From Deltaproteobacteria bacterium (GTDB taxonomy: Bacteria; Desulfobacterota; BSN033; WVXP01), in NCBI GenBank assembly GCA_019308905.1, contig JAFDHF010000030.1:1-47348 (forward strand): a stretch of 47,348 bases of DNA, read 5' to 3'. Positions 15,047 to 23,172 of this stretch are shown piece by piece. The position numbers and the translations under genes were made by a program. The notes under the pieces were generated by a model. It was not told where the DNA came from. It made no database searches and saw nothing but the letters and a program-made list of their open reading frames with translations. Position 1 is the first letter of the stretch. Each line of letters starts with the position of its first letter.

Positions 15047-16801
15047 ATGTCCGGCAGGACCATCGTAAGCATTGAGAATCTGAGCTTCAGCTATCCCAGG
15101 GTGATAGAGCCGCTCCTCCGCGACATCAACCTCAAGATTTACGAGGGGGAACTTGTAATTATCACGGGCGCCAATGGAAGCGGAAAGACAACCCTGGGAA
15201 AGTGCATCAACGGTCTGGTTCCGTATTCCACGGGGGGGGTCTTCAAGGGGAGGGTCGAGGTCTGCGGAGTAGGCACCCTGGATAAGGACGTCAGCGAGCT
15301 TGCCCTCTACGCGGGATTTGTCTTCCCCAACCCCGAAGATCAGCTTGCCACACCCCAGGTGGAGACAGAGATCGCCTTTGGCCTGAGCAATCTCGGTATC
15401 CCGCGGGAGACCATCTTCGAGAGGGTGGATACGGTCCTGGATCGGCTGGCCATCACCCAGCTCAGGAAGGAGTCGACCTTTAACCTCTCCACCGGGCAGC
15501 AGCAGATGATCGCCATTGCATCCTGCCTGGTGATGGAGCCGAGGGTACTGATCCTGGACGATCCCCTCTCACATCTCAACCAGAACACCTCTGACAAGGT
15601 CATCGAGATAGTGAGGGAACTGAAGGCAAAGGGGACCACCATCCTCTGGATATCCCAGAACATGTCCGAGATGTTCGGATACGCCGATCGCGTGGTGCTC
15701 TTGGAGAGCGGAAGAATCGCTTTCACCGGATCACCCGAGGCGATGTGTGACGAGATCGACTTCGGCAAGAGCCCCGTCATAGCTCCCCAGTACGTGGAAT
15801 TCTCCCACGCCCTTGTCAAAGCCGGTTTCGCGGACGGACTCGTCTCCCCCGACCTTGAGAAGACCGTTGAAAAGCTGAAGGCGCTCATGCCGCCCCGCGG
15901 GCGTGCCTCGGAAAGGAAAGGGGACAAGCCGGTAGGAGGGAGGCAGGGATCGGCCCCCCTCATTCGGTTCGACCATGTGAGCTTCAGCTATCCGAATGGT
16001 TTCCAGGCCCTGAAGGATATCAACCTGGACCTCCATGAAGGCGACTTCGTTCTGCTTTCCGGCTGGAACGGCTCAGGCAAGACCACCCTGGCAAAGCATG
16101 TCAACGGGCTGCTGAGGCCCACCGAGGGGACGGTGCTTGTCGGTGGCGAGGACATTTCGGGTAAACCCACTTCCGATCTTGCCAGGGAAGTGGGTTTTCT
16201 TTTTCAGAACCCAGACCACCAGCTTCACAAGCCGACCGTGAGAGAGGAACTCCTCTTCTCCCTGAAGAACTTCGATGTATCCGAGCAGGAAATGGGAGAG
16301 AAGCTGAGCGAGGTTTCAGAAAGATTCGGCCTCGGTCCGCTTCTCGATCGGGCACCCCAGGAACTGAGCGGTAGTGAAAAGAAGCGGGTCACAGTGGCCT
16401 CGGTCCTGATCTATGAACCCAGGGTCGTGGTGTTCGATGAAGCCACGGCGAACCTGGACAGAAATCAGACCCGGAGTATCATCGAGATAATCGAGAAATA
16501 CTTCGATGAGACCAGGATTATCATATCCATCTCCCATGACATCAGGATGTGGGCGGATTCAGACAAGCTGAATCGGGTCGTAATCATGAGGGACGGAGCC
16601 GTCGTGGACGATGGCGCTCCGGAGGATATCCTGTGTAGTCCTGAGACCATGGACTACCTCTACGGCAACCTCCTCCCGGTCACCCGGATCGCCCGGTCCC
16701 TGGGCGACAGAGGAGTGGCGCCTACCCACTACAGGACAGACACGCTGGTCCAGGAGATCAGCAGACTCGCGAGGAGCGCGTCCAGTGCCGCTGCCGAGTG
16801 A
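15047..16801 (+). CDS. ECF transporter ATPase, fused A-A' (two ABC domains)
   Basis: A 584-residue fusion of the two ECF ATPases, which energise the importer as a pair. Domain 1 has Walker A GANGSGKTT (41-49), an LSTGQQQ signature, and Walker B VLILDDP with Asp172 where the catalytic Glu is expected; its switch His is replaced by Gln204 (WISQNMSE). Domain 2 has Walker A GWNGSGKTT (339-347), LSGSEKKR, Walker B VVVFDEATANLD and the switch His in ISISHDIRM, all intact for catalysis. So one ATP site is probably weak or non-hydrolytic. It overlaps the EcfT gene by 17 bp. Separate A and A' genes are more common. Confidence 0.9.
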   Translation: MSGRTIVSIENLSFSYPRVIEPLLRDINLKIYEGELVIITGANGSGKTTLGKCINGLVPYSTGGVFKGRVEVCGVGTLDKDVSELALYAGFVFPNPEDQLATPQVETEIAFGLSNLGIPRETIFERVDTVLDRLAITQLRKESTFNLSTGQQQMIAIASCLVMEPRVLILDDPLSHLNQNTSDKVIEIVRELKAKGTTILWISQNMSEMFGYADRVVLLESGRIAFTGSPEAMCDEIDFGKSPVIAPQYVEFSHALVKAGFADGLVSPDLEKTVEKLKALMPPRGRASERKGDKPVGGRQGSAPLIRFDHVSFSYPNGFQALKDINLDLHEGDFVLLSGWNGSGKTTLAKHVNGLLRPTEGTVLVGGEDISGKPTSDLAREVGFLFQNPDHQLHKPTVREELLFSLKNFDVSEQEMGEKLSEVSERFGLGPLLDRAPQELSGSEKKRVTVASVLIYEPRVVVFDEATANLDRNQTRSIIEIIEKYFDETRIIISISHDIRMWADSDKLNRVVIMRDGAVVDDGAPEDILCSPETMDYLYGNLLPVTRIARSLGDRGVAPTHYRTDTLVQEISRLARSASSAAAE

Positions 16802-17663
16802 CAAGGTCATCCGAGAGATACTTGGCAAGAAGGGGGAGACCTGGCTCCACATGTTGGACCCGAGGGTCAAGATCATCTGGTTCGGCCTTATGTTCGCCAC
16901 TGGTTTTATCATTCTGGACAACGTAGCCGCCCTGTTTCTGCTTTTCCTCTATATATTGATTCTCGGCCGACTGGCCGGTGTGACCCAAAAACAGATGACC
17001 ATGATAAAGATCGTCCTCCCCCTTTTCGTGATCGTGGTCTTTTTCAATATCTTCCTCCTGCCCATTGTCCGGGGTTTGGAACAGAAGGTTATTGTAGAAT
17101 TCCCTTTCAAGTACCCGTGGTACTATCTCTCGCCCCATCGATTCTCCCCTTCCCCCGTAGTCATAACCAGGGAGAGCCTCTATATGGGAGTCACCCGCGG
17201 AATGGTGCTTCTCACCTTCAGCGCGGTTGCCTCCCTGTTTATCCTCCTCATCGAGGTAACCGAGATGATCGAGGGCATGATGCTTTTGAGGGTTCCCTAC
17301 AAGCTGGCTTTCACCTGCGGTCTTGCCGTGAACTATATTCCGGTACTCTTCAACGACCTTTCGACCATCGCCGAGGCTCAGAAAGCCCGCGGACATCGCC
17401 TGGACAAAGGAGGGACCCTGTCGAGGTTGAGGGCGAGCGTCTCTCTCCTCCTCCCGGCCATCAACTGTGCCTATATCAGGGCCGGCAATATCGCCGACTC
17501 GATGAACGCAAGGGCTTTTGGGGCCAGGGCCGAGCGGACCACACTGGTGGAGAGAAGGTTCAAGAACGGGGACTGGTATTTCTTGATCGCCAACACCGGC
17601 ATTCTCTGCGCGGGTATTCTGGTCAATCTGTTTGGAGGCATGGGGATTTTCATTCGTTTCTAG
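16785..17663 (+). CDS. ecfT: ECF transporter T component (EcfT)
   Basis: A 292-residue membrane protein that couples the ATPases to the S component. Membrane helices fill the N-terminal part, and the cytosolic coupling helices contain AQKARGHR (about residues 197-204) and NARAFGAR, the two Ala-Arg-type motifs that contact the ATPases. GTG 16785 is chosen because GAGGAG lies nine bases before it and the product then begins with a normal EcfT N-terminus; a longer frame starting at 16611 would lie inside the ATPase gene. The 17-bp overlap with the ATPase gene implies coupled translation. Confidence 0.88.
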   Translation: MPLPSDKVIREILGKKGETWLHMLDPRVKIIWFGLMFATGFIILDNVAALFLLFLYILILGRLAGVTQKQMTMIKIVLPLFVIVVFFNIFLLPIVRGLEQKVIVEFPFKYPWYYLSPHRFSPSPVVITRESLYMGVTRGMVLLTFSAVASLFILLIEVTEMIEGMMLLRVPYKLAFTCGLAVNYIPVLFNDLSTIAEAQKARGHRLDKGGTLSRLRASVSLLLPAINCAYIRAGNIADSMNARAFGARAERTTLVERRFKNGDWYFLIANTGILCAGILVNLFGGMGIFIRF

Positions 17664-17715
17664 TCACCTCTACGGTCTGGTCGCGTGACAATCCAGAAGA
17701 GAAAGGAGCAAGGAC

Positions 17716-18447
17716 ATGAATGAGATGAAGGTCATCGATGCTCATGCCCATCTTGGCGAGTTCGGGGGCTGGGCCAATGTGAGCCTGACGGCCGAGCAGA
17801 TGATTGAGGACATGGAAGCCTTCAATATCTCAAAGACCGTGGTCTTCATGATTCCCAACGATATCGTGAGGGAGGCCGTCAAACGGTATCCGGACCGACT
17901 CATCGGGTTCGTATGGGTCAACCCCTACGAGGGGGAAAAGGCCTTGGACCAGGTGAGACGGGCGATCAACGACTGGGGATTCCAGGGAATAAAGCTCCAC
18001 CCCTTGTTCCATGCCTTCATTCCCAGTGACGAGGTGGTGCTGCCCATCATGGAACTAGCGCGGCAGTTCAAGATCCCCGTGCTTTTCCACACCGGGCATC
18101 CACCGTTTTCCCTGCCGTGGCAGATCGGAGAAGTGGCCGAGATCTTTCCCGACGTTCCGATCATCATGGGCCACATGGGGCACGGCCACGGGTGCTATAT
18201 CCACGGAACGATCATGACCGCCAAGAAGTACCCGAATCTCTACCTGGAGACATCGGGGATGCCGATGCACACCAAGATCAGGGAAGCCTTCGAGCAGGTG
18301 GGCTCTGACCGGGTCATGTACGGATCGGATGCACCCTTTCACCATCACTCCGTCGAGATGCAGAGGGTGAGGGTCTCAGGACTGAGCGAGGCGAACCTCA
18401 GGAAGGTCTTCTACGATAACGCCGCAAAGCTCCTGGGGATCGAGTAG
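17716..18447 (+). CDS. amidohydrolase-family metal-dependent hydrolase (PF04909 type)
   Basis: A 243-residue TIM-barrel metalloenzyme. The metal ligands appear as DAHAHLGE (His10, His12), GIKLHP, LFHTGHP, IIMGHMGHG and YGSDAPFHH (Asp205). Members hydrolyse amides or lactams or decarboxylate aromatic acids. The protein is shorter than many in the family (about 280-340). It opens the enzyme block of the island, between the ECF importer and the aminotransferase. In a pyridine pathway it could open a reduced lactam ring or hydrolyse an acylamino intermediate, but decarboxylation is equally compatible with the fold. Confidence 0.8.
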   Translation: MNEMKVIDAHAHLGEFGGWANVSLTAEQMIEDMEAFNISKTVVFMIPNDIVREAVKRYPDRLIGFVWVNPYEGEKALDQVRRAINDWGFQGIKLHPLFHAFIPSDEVVLPIMELARQFKIPVLFHTGHPPFSLPWQIGEVAEIFPDVPIIMGHMGHGHGCYIHGTIMTAKKYPNLYLETSGMPMHTKIREAFEQVGSDRVMYGSDAPFHHHSVEMQRVRVSGLSEANLRKVFYDNAAKLLGIE

Positions 18448-18492
18448 CAAAGGGGAAGAGGTCTGACCGCTTTCAGCCAGGGAGGTGAGAAA

Positions 18493-19656
18493 ATGGGAGA
18501 GCACGCACTTTTCAACATGTCTGCCGGGCCTGTCGAGGCCACCCCGAGAACGCTCCGAGCCCTCTCGCGGCAGATCATGTATCACTATGATCCGGAGTTT
18601 GCAGGTATCTTCGAAGATACCACGGAGAAACTGAAGAGGCTGATGAAGACCGAAAACGATGTGATCATAATGCAGGGTGAGGCACTGCTCGGCCTCGAGG
18701 CGGCTGCCTTCTGTACCATAGATGAGGGGGACAAGTGCCTCAACCTGGTCTCGGGGGTCTACGGGCATCTCTATGCCTGGTACATCAAATCCTTTGGCGG
18801 AGAGCTCGTGGAGGTCCGGACCGACTTCAATCGGGCTATCGACCCTTCGGACGTCGAGAGGGCCTTCAAGCAACATCCCGACATCAAGTTCATGTCCGTG
18901 GTCCACTGCGAGACGCCATCGGGGACGCTCAACCCGATAAAAGAGATCTGCCAGATCGCCAAGAGGCACGGCGCCCTGACCGTCGTGGATGCGGTCTCCT
19001 CCACGGGAGGGGTGGAGCTCGAGGTCGACCGGTGGGGCCTCGATATCTGCGTGGTGGGACCGCAGAAGTGCCTCGCATCATCCCCGGGACTGGCTTTGGT
19101 TTCGGTGAGCGAAGCGGCATGGGAGAAGATGCGGAAAAAGAAGAATCCGGTTCGTTACACCTACATGAGCATGCTCGATATGAAGGAGCAGTGGCTGGTA
19201 GAGAAAGAAAAGCGGAGATTCCCCCTTACCATCTTTACCTCAGAGGTGGTCGCCCTCAACGAGGCACTGGCCCAGTTGTTCGAGGAGGGGCTTGATCGAG
19301 TGATCGAAAGACACAAGAGGGCTGCCAGGATGTGTCGCGCCGGGGTAAAGGGGATGGGTCTCGAACTGTGGGCCGATTCCGAAGAAATCTGTGCCACCTG
19401 CGTGACGGCCATCAAAACGCCAGATGGGGTGGACGATGCCAAACTGAGACGCCACATGTACGACAACTACAGGGTTCTCATCTCAGGGGGGTTCGGCGAT
19501 CTAATAGGAAAACTCTTTCGGATTGGCCATATGGGCAAGACGGCCCAGCCTGTCTACGTGGCAGGCGCCTTGGCCATGCTGGAGAGATCCCTCATGGACC
19601 TGGGGTACCCGGTGAAACCCGGGGCCGGTGTGGGGGCTGCCCTTGAGGCCATGTGA
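18493..19656 (+). CDS. class V aminotransferase, pyridoxamine-pyruvate aminotransferase-like
   Basis: A 387-residue fold-type I aminotransferase with Lys192 (GPQKCLASSPG) as Schiff-base lysine. In alanine-glyoxylate relatives a Ser/Thr-Gly-rich loop at about residue 61-67 holds the PLP phosphate. Here that loop is QGEALLGLEAAA, with Glu63 and no Ser or Thr. As I remember it, pyridoxamine-pyruvate aminotransferase of Mesorhizobium has HGEPVLGLEAAA at the same place (Glu68, Lys197) because it uses unphosphorylated pyridoxal, and further blocks agree (HYDPEF, LNLVSGVYG, VVDAVSS, TPDGVDDAKLR, GKLFRIGHMGKTAQPVY). The proposed reaction is pyridoxamine plus pyruvate to pyridoxal plus alanine. The motif is seen; the assignment rests on recalled sequence and needs alignment. 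Serine- or ureidoglycine-glyoxylate aminotransferase is the alternative. Confidence 0.7.
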   Translation: MGEHALFNMSAGPVEATPRTLRALSRQIMYHYDPEFAGIFEDTTEKLKRLMKTENDVIIMQGEALLGLEAAAFCTIDEGDKCLNLVSGVYGHLYAWYIKSFGGELVEVRTDFNRAIDPSDVERAFKQHPDIKFMSVVHCETPSGTLNPIKEICQIAKRHGALTVVDAVSSTGGVELEVDRWGLDICVVGPQKCLASSPGLALVSVSEAAWEKMRKKKNPVRYTYMSMLDMKEQWLVEKEKRRFPLTIFTSEVVALNEALAQLFEEGLDRVIERHKRAARMCRAGVKGMGLELWADSEEICATCVTAIKTPDGVDDAKLRRHMYDNYRVLISGGFGDLIGKLFRIGHMGKTAQPVYVAGALAMLERSLMDLGYPVKPGAGVGAALEAM

Positions 19657-19677
19657 AGCGGGTCAAAGGAGGCGAAG

Positions 19678-20079
19678 ATGCTGAGTTTCAATCGAGAAAA
19701 ATGCGTCTACTGTAAGCTCTGCGAGAATGTCTGTTCATTCCGTTTCACCCAGCAGGTGCGCCCGAGTGTGGCCGCCATCCGGATAGGAAGGGAGGGCAAG
19801 TGGGGCCTTCCCTCTGCCAGGATCTGTGACCTCTGCAAGGATCTGGAGGAGGGCCCCAAGTGCGTGGCAGCCTGCCCGGAGGATGCCCTGGGTGTGAGCG
19901 ACGGGGGAGTTATTGCCTGGGACGATGAGAAGTGCACTCGGTGCGAGGTCTGTGTCGATGTCTGTCCAAACAAGGCCGTGGCCTATGACACGGATAGCGA
20001 CCGGATCATCCTCTGCGACCTGTGCGGGGGCAAGCCGCTTTGCATCGAGTGGTGCCCGGAACAGGTGATCTCCGCGTGA
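19678..20079 (+). CDS. polyferredoxin with four 4Fe-4S clusters, AOR electron partner
   Basis: A 133-residue iron-sulfur protein with 16 Cys in four groups: CVYCKLCENVC (Cys9, 12, 15, 19), CDLCKDLEEGPKCVAAC, CTRCEVCVDVCP and CDLCGGKPLCIEWC. This is the pattern of the HycB/AorA-type subunits that wire AOR enzymes and formate dehydrogenases to other carriers. It lies 23 bp before AOR2 and the spacing suggests a two-subunit complex. The other three AORs here have no such neighbour, so it may serve all four or they may use free ferredoxin. Confidence 0.85.
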   Translation: MLSFNREKCVYCKLCENVCSFRFTQQVRPSVAAIRIGREGKWGLPSARICDLCKDLEEGPKCVAACPEDALGVSDGGVIAWDDEKCTRCEVCVDVCPNKAVAYDTDSDRIILCDLCGGKPLCIEWCPEQVISA

Positions 20080-20102
20080 GAAGAGGTTGAAAGGAGCGAA
20101 CC

Positions 20103-21914
20103 ATGAAGTACAAGGGTTACAAGGATCAGATACTGACCGTCGATCTTTCCAGAGGAGAGATAGGCCGGCGAAGCCTCGATGAGGCCATGGTGGAGAAGTA
20201 TATCGGTGGAAGGGGGCTGGCGGCTAGGATCCTCTACGACGAGATCAAGGCAGGGGCGGAGCCCTACTCGCCTGACAACCGGCTCCTCTTCATCACCGGG
20301 CCTGCCGCGGGTACCCTCGTTCCGACCTCTGCCAGATTCGCCGTGGGGGCCAAGTCGCCCCTGACCGGAACGCTTTCGGTGGGGTATGCAGGGGGGCACC
20401 TGGCGCCGGTGCTCAAGTATGCGGGGTACGACGGCATCTTGTTCAAGGGAAAGAGCCCGAAGCCCGTCTATCTCGTCATTGATGACGGCCGTGTGGAGAT
20501 TAGGGAGGCCGGTCACCTCTGGGGAAAGGATACCTTCGAGACCGAGGAGGCCCTGAAGAAGGAGCTCAAGGGAGATTTTGAGATCGCCTCCATCGGCCAG
20601 GCAGGGGAAAAAGGGGTGAGCTACGCTTCCATAGCGAGCGAGCAGCACCTCGTCGGCCGCGGTGGCGAAGGGGCGGTCATGGGATGGATGAACCTCAAGG
20701 CCGTGGCTGTCCGGGGGACGGGCGGCGTCCGGATGGGTGTGGACGGCAGGGCCGGGATCGAGGCCTGCTTCGAGCTCCACGACACGATCCGGAAGAACCC
20801 GGTCAAGGCCGCCTTTCGCGACGTGGGCACAACGGGGATGCTCATACCTGTCAACGACATCAAGGGACAGCCCACCCGCAATTTTCAGCAGACCTACTTC
20901 CCGGCCGCTTCCGAGGTTTCCAGTGACCGGATGAAGCCTTGGTTCATCAGGTTCGAGTCGTGTTCGGGCTGCCCGGTGGCTTGCGGCTCGGTGACAAGGT
21001 TCAGGGTGGAAGGCGCGGAGATCGTAACCGAAAGGATCGAGCACCAGAGCGTCGGCGCCTTTGCCACGAATTGCGGCGTCAGCGACCTGGCCAGGGTCTT
21101 CCAGGCCCACGATCTCTGTGACCGGTTTGGTATGGACACGATCTCCACGGGCGTGAGCATCGCCTTTGCCATGGAGTGTTTCGAGAATGGAATCCTGACA
21201 CGGGGAGATTGCGACGGCCTGGAGCTGCGATTCGGAAACGGCGAGGTGCTCAAACCGATGGTCGAGAAGATCGCCAGGAAGGAAGGCATCGGAGGGCTCT
21301 TGGCCAGAGGTGTCAGGGCAGCGGCCAGGGAACTTGGCAGGGGTTCGGAACGATACGCCATGCACGTGAAGGGCCTGGAGATGCCGGGGTACGACCCCCG
21401 CGCTTTCTTCGGCATGGCCTTGAATCTGGCCACGACCTCCAGGGGGGCGGATCACAACAAGGCGTTTACCATTGCTGCTGAGTTTCTGGGCGTTCTGGGT
21501 GACTTTGATCGATTCGCTTACGAGGGAAAGCCGAAGCTGGTGAAGGATATGCAGGATTCCACGGTCATAATCGATTCCATCATCATGTGCATGTTCACCG
21601 TGGACCTGGGGATCAGCGTCGATCTTTACGCAAGGGCCGTGAATCTGGCAACAGGGATGGACATAGGTGCCAGGGACGTCTATACCATCGGGGAGAGGGT
21701 CAACAACCTGGAGAGGATGTTCAACATCAGGGAGGGAGTCGGCGGTACCGAGGACGGACTTCCCGATCGCTTTGCCAGAGAACCTGGATCCGACCCTGAC
21801 GGCCACACCGTAGACGTGTCGAAGATGCTCCCCGAATACTATGCCCTTCGGGGCTGGGATGAGAAGGGTGTCCCGACACCGGAACGTTTGAGGGAACTGG
21901 GAATCGAGCCGTAA
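20103..21914 (+). CDS. aor: aldehyde:ferredoxin oxidoreductase family protein (AOR2)
   Basis: A 603-residue AOR-family enzyme. GGRGLAARI lies in the N-terminal pterin domain and GRGGEGAVMGWMNLKA follows near residue 185-200. The cluster ligands are Cys287, Cys290 and Cys294 (CSGCPVAC) and Cys496 (DSIIMC). It is directly preceded by the polyferredoxin and followed by the PreA-like gene, so it is the AOR most closely built into the ring-modifying block. A role in oxidising a pyridine aldehyde such as pyridoxal, or in running backwards as an acid reductase, is inference. Confidence 0.9.
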   Translation: MKYKGYKDQILTVDLSRGEIGRRSLDEAMVEKYIGGRGLAARILYDEIKAGAEPYSPDNRLLFITGPAAGTLVPTSARFAVGAKSPLTGTLSVGYAGGHLAPVLKYAGYDGILFKGKSPKPVYLVIDDGRVEIREAGHLWGKDTFETEEALKKELKGDFEIASIGQAGEKGVSYASIASEQHLVGRGGEGAVMGWMNLKAVAVRGTGGVRMGVDGRAGIEACFELHDTIRKNPVKAAFRDVGTTGMLIPVNDIKGQPTRNFQQTYFPAASEVSSDRMKPWFIRFESCSGCPVACGSVTRFRVEGAEIVTERIEHQSVGAFATNCGVSDLARVFQAHDLCDRFGMDTISTGVSIAFAMECFENGILTRGDCDGLELRFGNGEVLKPMVEKIARKEGIGGLLARGVRAAARELGRGSERYAMHVKGLEMPGYDPRAFFGMALNLATTSRGADHNKAFTIAAEFLGVLGDFDRFAYEGKPKLVKDMQDSTVIIDSIIMCMFTVDLGISVDLYARAVNLATGMDIGARDVYTIGERVNNLERMFNIREGVGGTEDGLPDRFAREPGSDPDGHTVDVSKMLPEYYALRGWDEKGVPTPERLRELGIEP

Positions 21915-21947
21915 GTCTGGCGACAAGGAGGAAAAAGGAGAGAGATC

Positions 21948-23141
21948 ATGCCGACCTTAGCTGTGAATTTTGCGGGGCTTGAGTTGAAAAATCCCCTGAT
22001 CGTGGCTTCCTCGGAGCTTACCGATGCCTTTGAGAAGGTCAAGTGGGCGGAGGACCACGGGGCCAGCGCCGTGAGCACCAAGCTCGCCTTCTTGCAGGTC
22101 CCCTTCTTTGCCCGGCCCTACCATATATTCGAGAACGGCCAGGGCTTCTATTCCCCGTCGGGCCACCGGCTCAACGTGGATGAGGCCCAGGAACTGATCC
22201 GCAGGACCAAGGAAGAGACCGAGCTCAAGGTGATCGCCAACATGATGGGCCCTGGGGAGAATCTGGAAGGGTGGGTCAAGCTGGCCCAGATGCTCCAGGA
22301 GGCCGGTGCGGACATGGTGGAGCTCAACATGTCCTGTCCCAATGTGGGACTCATGGCCAAGCAGGTTGGGGTCGATGTCACCGACGAGCTCGGGGCCGTA
22401 CTGGGCAAGAACCCGGCTCTTGCCCAGGAGGTATGCAGGGCCATCAGCGAGAACCTTGCAATCCCGGTCATGGCCAAGATGACGCCGGAGGCCCAGACGG
22501 ACCTCGTGGCAGAGGCCTGTTATCGCGGCGGTGCGGCGGCGGTGTCGGCCATCAACTGCCCCATGTCTCTGCCCGGCGTGGACATCTACAACGACGGGCG
22601 GCCCCTCTACCCGAGTACGACGAACCAGTCCTTTGCCGGGATATGCGGGCCCTGGATCCGTCCCCTCGCTTACAGGCACGTTGCCCAGATCGCCATGCGG
22701 TGCCCGGATCTTCCCATTGCAGGAGGGGGAGGACTCATGGGGTGGCGGCACTCGGTAGAGATGATCATGTACGGTGCCACCGCGCTCACCTATTGCACTC
22801 TTCTCTATCTCAAGGGGCACAAGGCCCTTCCCAAGATCGAGAAAGGGCTTCTCCGTTTCATGGAAGAGAAGGGGTACGAGAGGCTCGACGATTTCAGGGG
22901 GTTGGCTCTCAAGCACATCGTGACGCCCCAAAAGGTGGACTATCGGGTAATGCTTCCCAAGATCGACGAGCAATTGTGCAACGGCTGCAGGATCTGCGTC
23001 AACCTCGGTCACTGCGAGGTAATGGGTTATGAGAACAAGAAGGCCAAGGTAGTGGCACCGGAGAAATGCTACTACTGCGGGGTTTGCTACTGGCTCTGCC
23101 CGACAAAGGCCATCAGCATGGTTCCGGCGGCCGAAGGATAG
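21948..23141 (+). CDS. PreA-like dihydroorotate-dehydrogenase-fold flavoprotein with ferredoxin domain
   Basis: A 397-residue protein. Residues 1 to about 310 form the FMN TIM barrel of the dihydropyrimidine dehydrogenase (PreA)/dihydroorotate dehydrogenase family, with the active-site Cys130 in NMSCPN and the FMN-phosphate segment AGGGGLMGWRHSVEM. The C-terminal 60 residues hold two 4Fe-4S motifs, CNGCRICVNLGHC and CYYCGVCYWLCP. Dihydropyrimidine dehydrogenase reduces the C5-C6 double bond of uracil. No PreT-type NADPH subunit is nearby, so electrons presumably come from ferredoxin, possibly from the AORs. In the island it is the best candidate for reducing a hydroxylated pyridine ring. True pyrimidine reduction remains possible. 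Confidence 0.8.
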   Translation: MPTLAVNFAGLELKNPLIVASSELTDAFEKVKWAEDHGASAVSTKLAFLQVPFFARPYHIFENGQGFYSPSGHRLNVDEAQELIRRTKEETELKVIANMMGPGENLEGWVKLAQMLQEAGADMVELNMSCPNVGLMAKQVGVDVTDELGAVLGKNPALAQEVCRAISENLAIPVMAKMTPEAQTDLVAEACYRGGAAAVSAINCPMSLPGVDIYNDGRPLYPSTTNQSFAGICGPWIRPLAYRHVAQIAMRCPDLPIAGGGGLMGWRHSVEMIMYGATALTYCTLLYLKGHKALPKIEKGLLRFMEEKGYERLDDFRGLALKHIVTPQKVDYRVMLPKIDEQLCNGCRICVNLGHCEVMGYENKKAKVVAPEKCYYCGVCYWLCPTKAISMVPAAEG

Positions 23142-23172
23142 GGTCCGGGCAATCCGCGGCAGGAGGAGCAAG

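Noticed and set aside
19983-21926. Very long open frames on the minus strand opposite AOR2, and similar ones opposite AOR1 (10182-11564) and the PreA gene (21957-23171)
   Set aside because: They lie exactly antisense to well-supported genes, show no family motifs and have the Arg/Pro/Gly/His-rich composition of shadow frames in GC-rich DNA.
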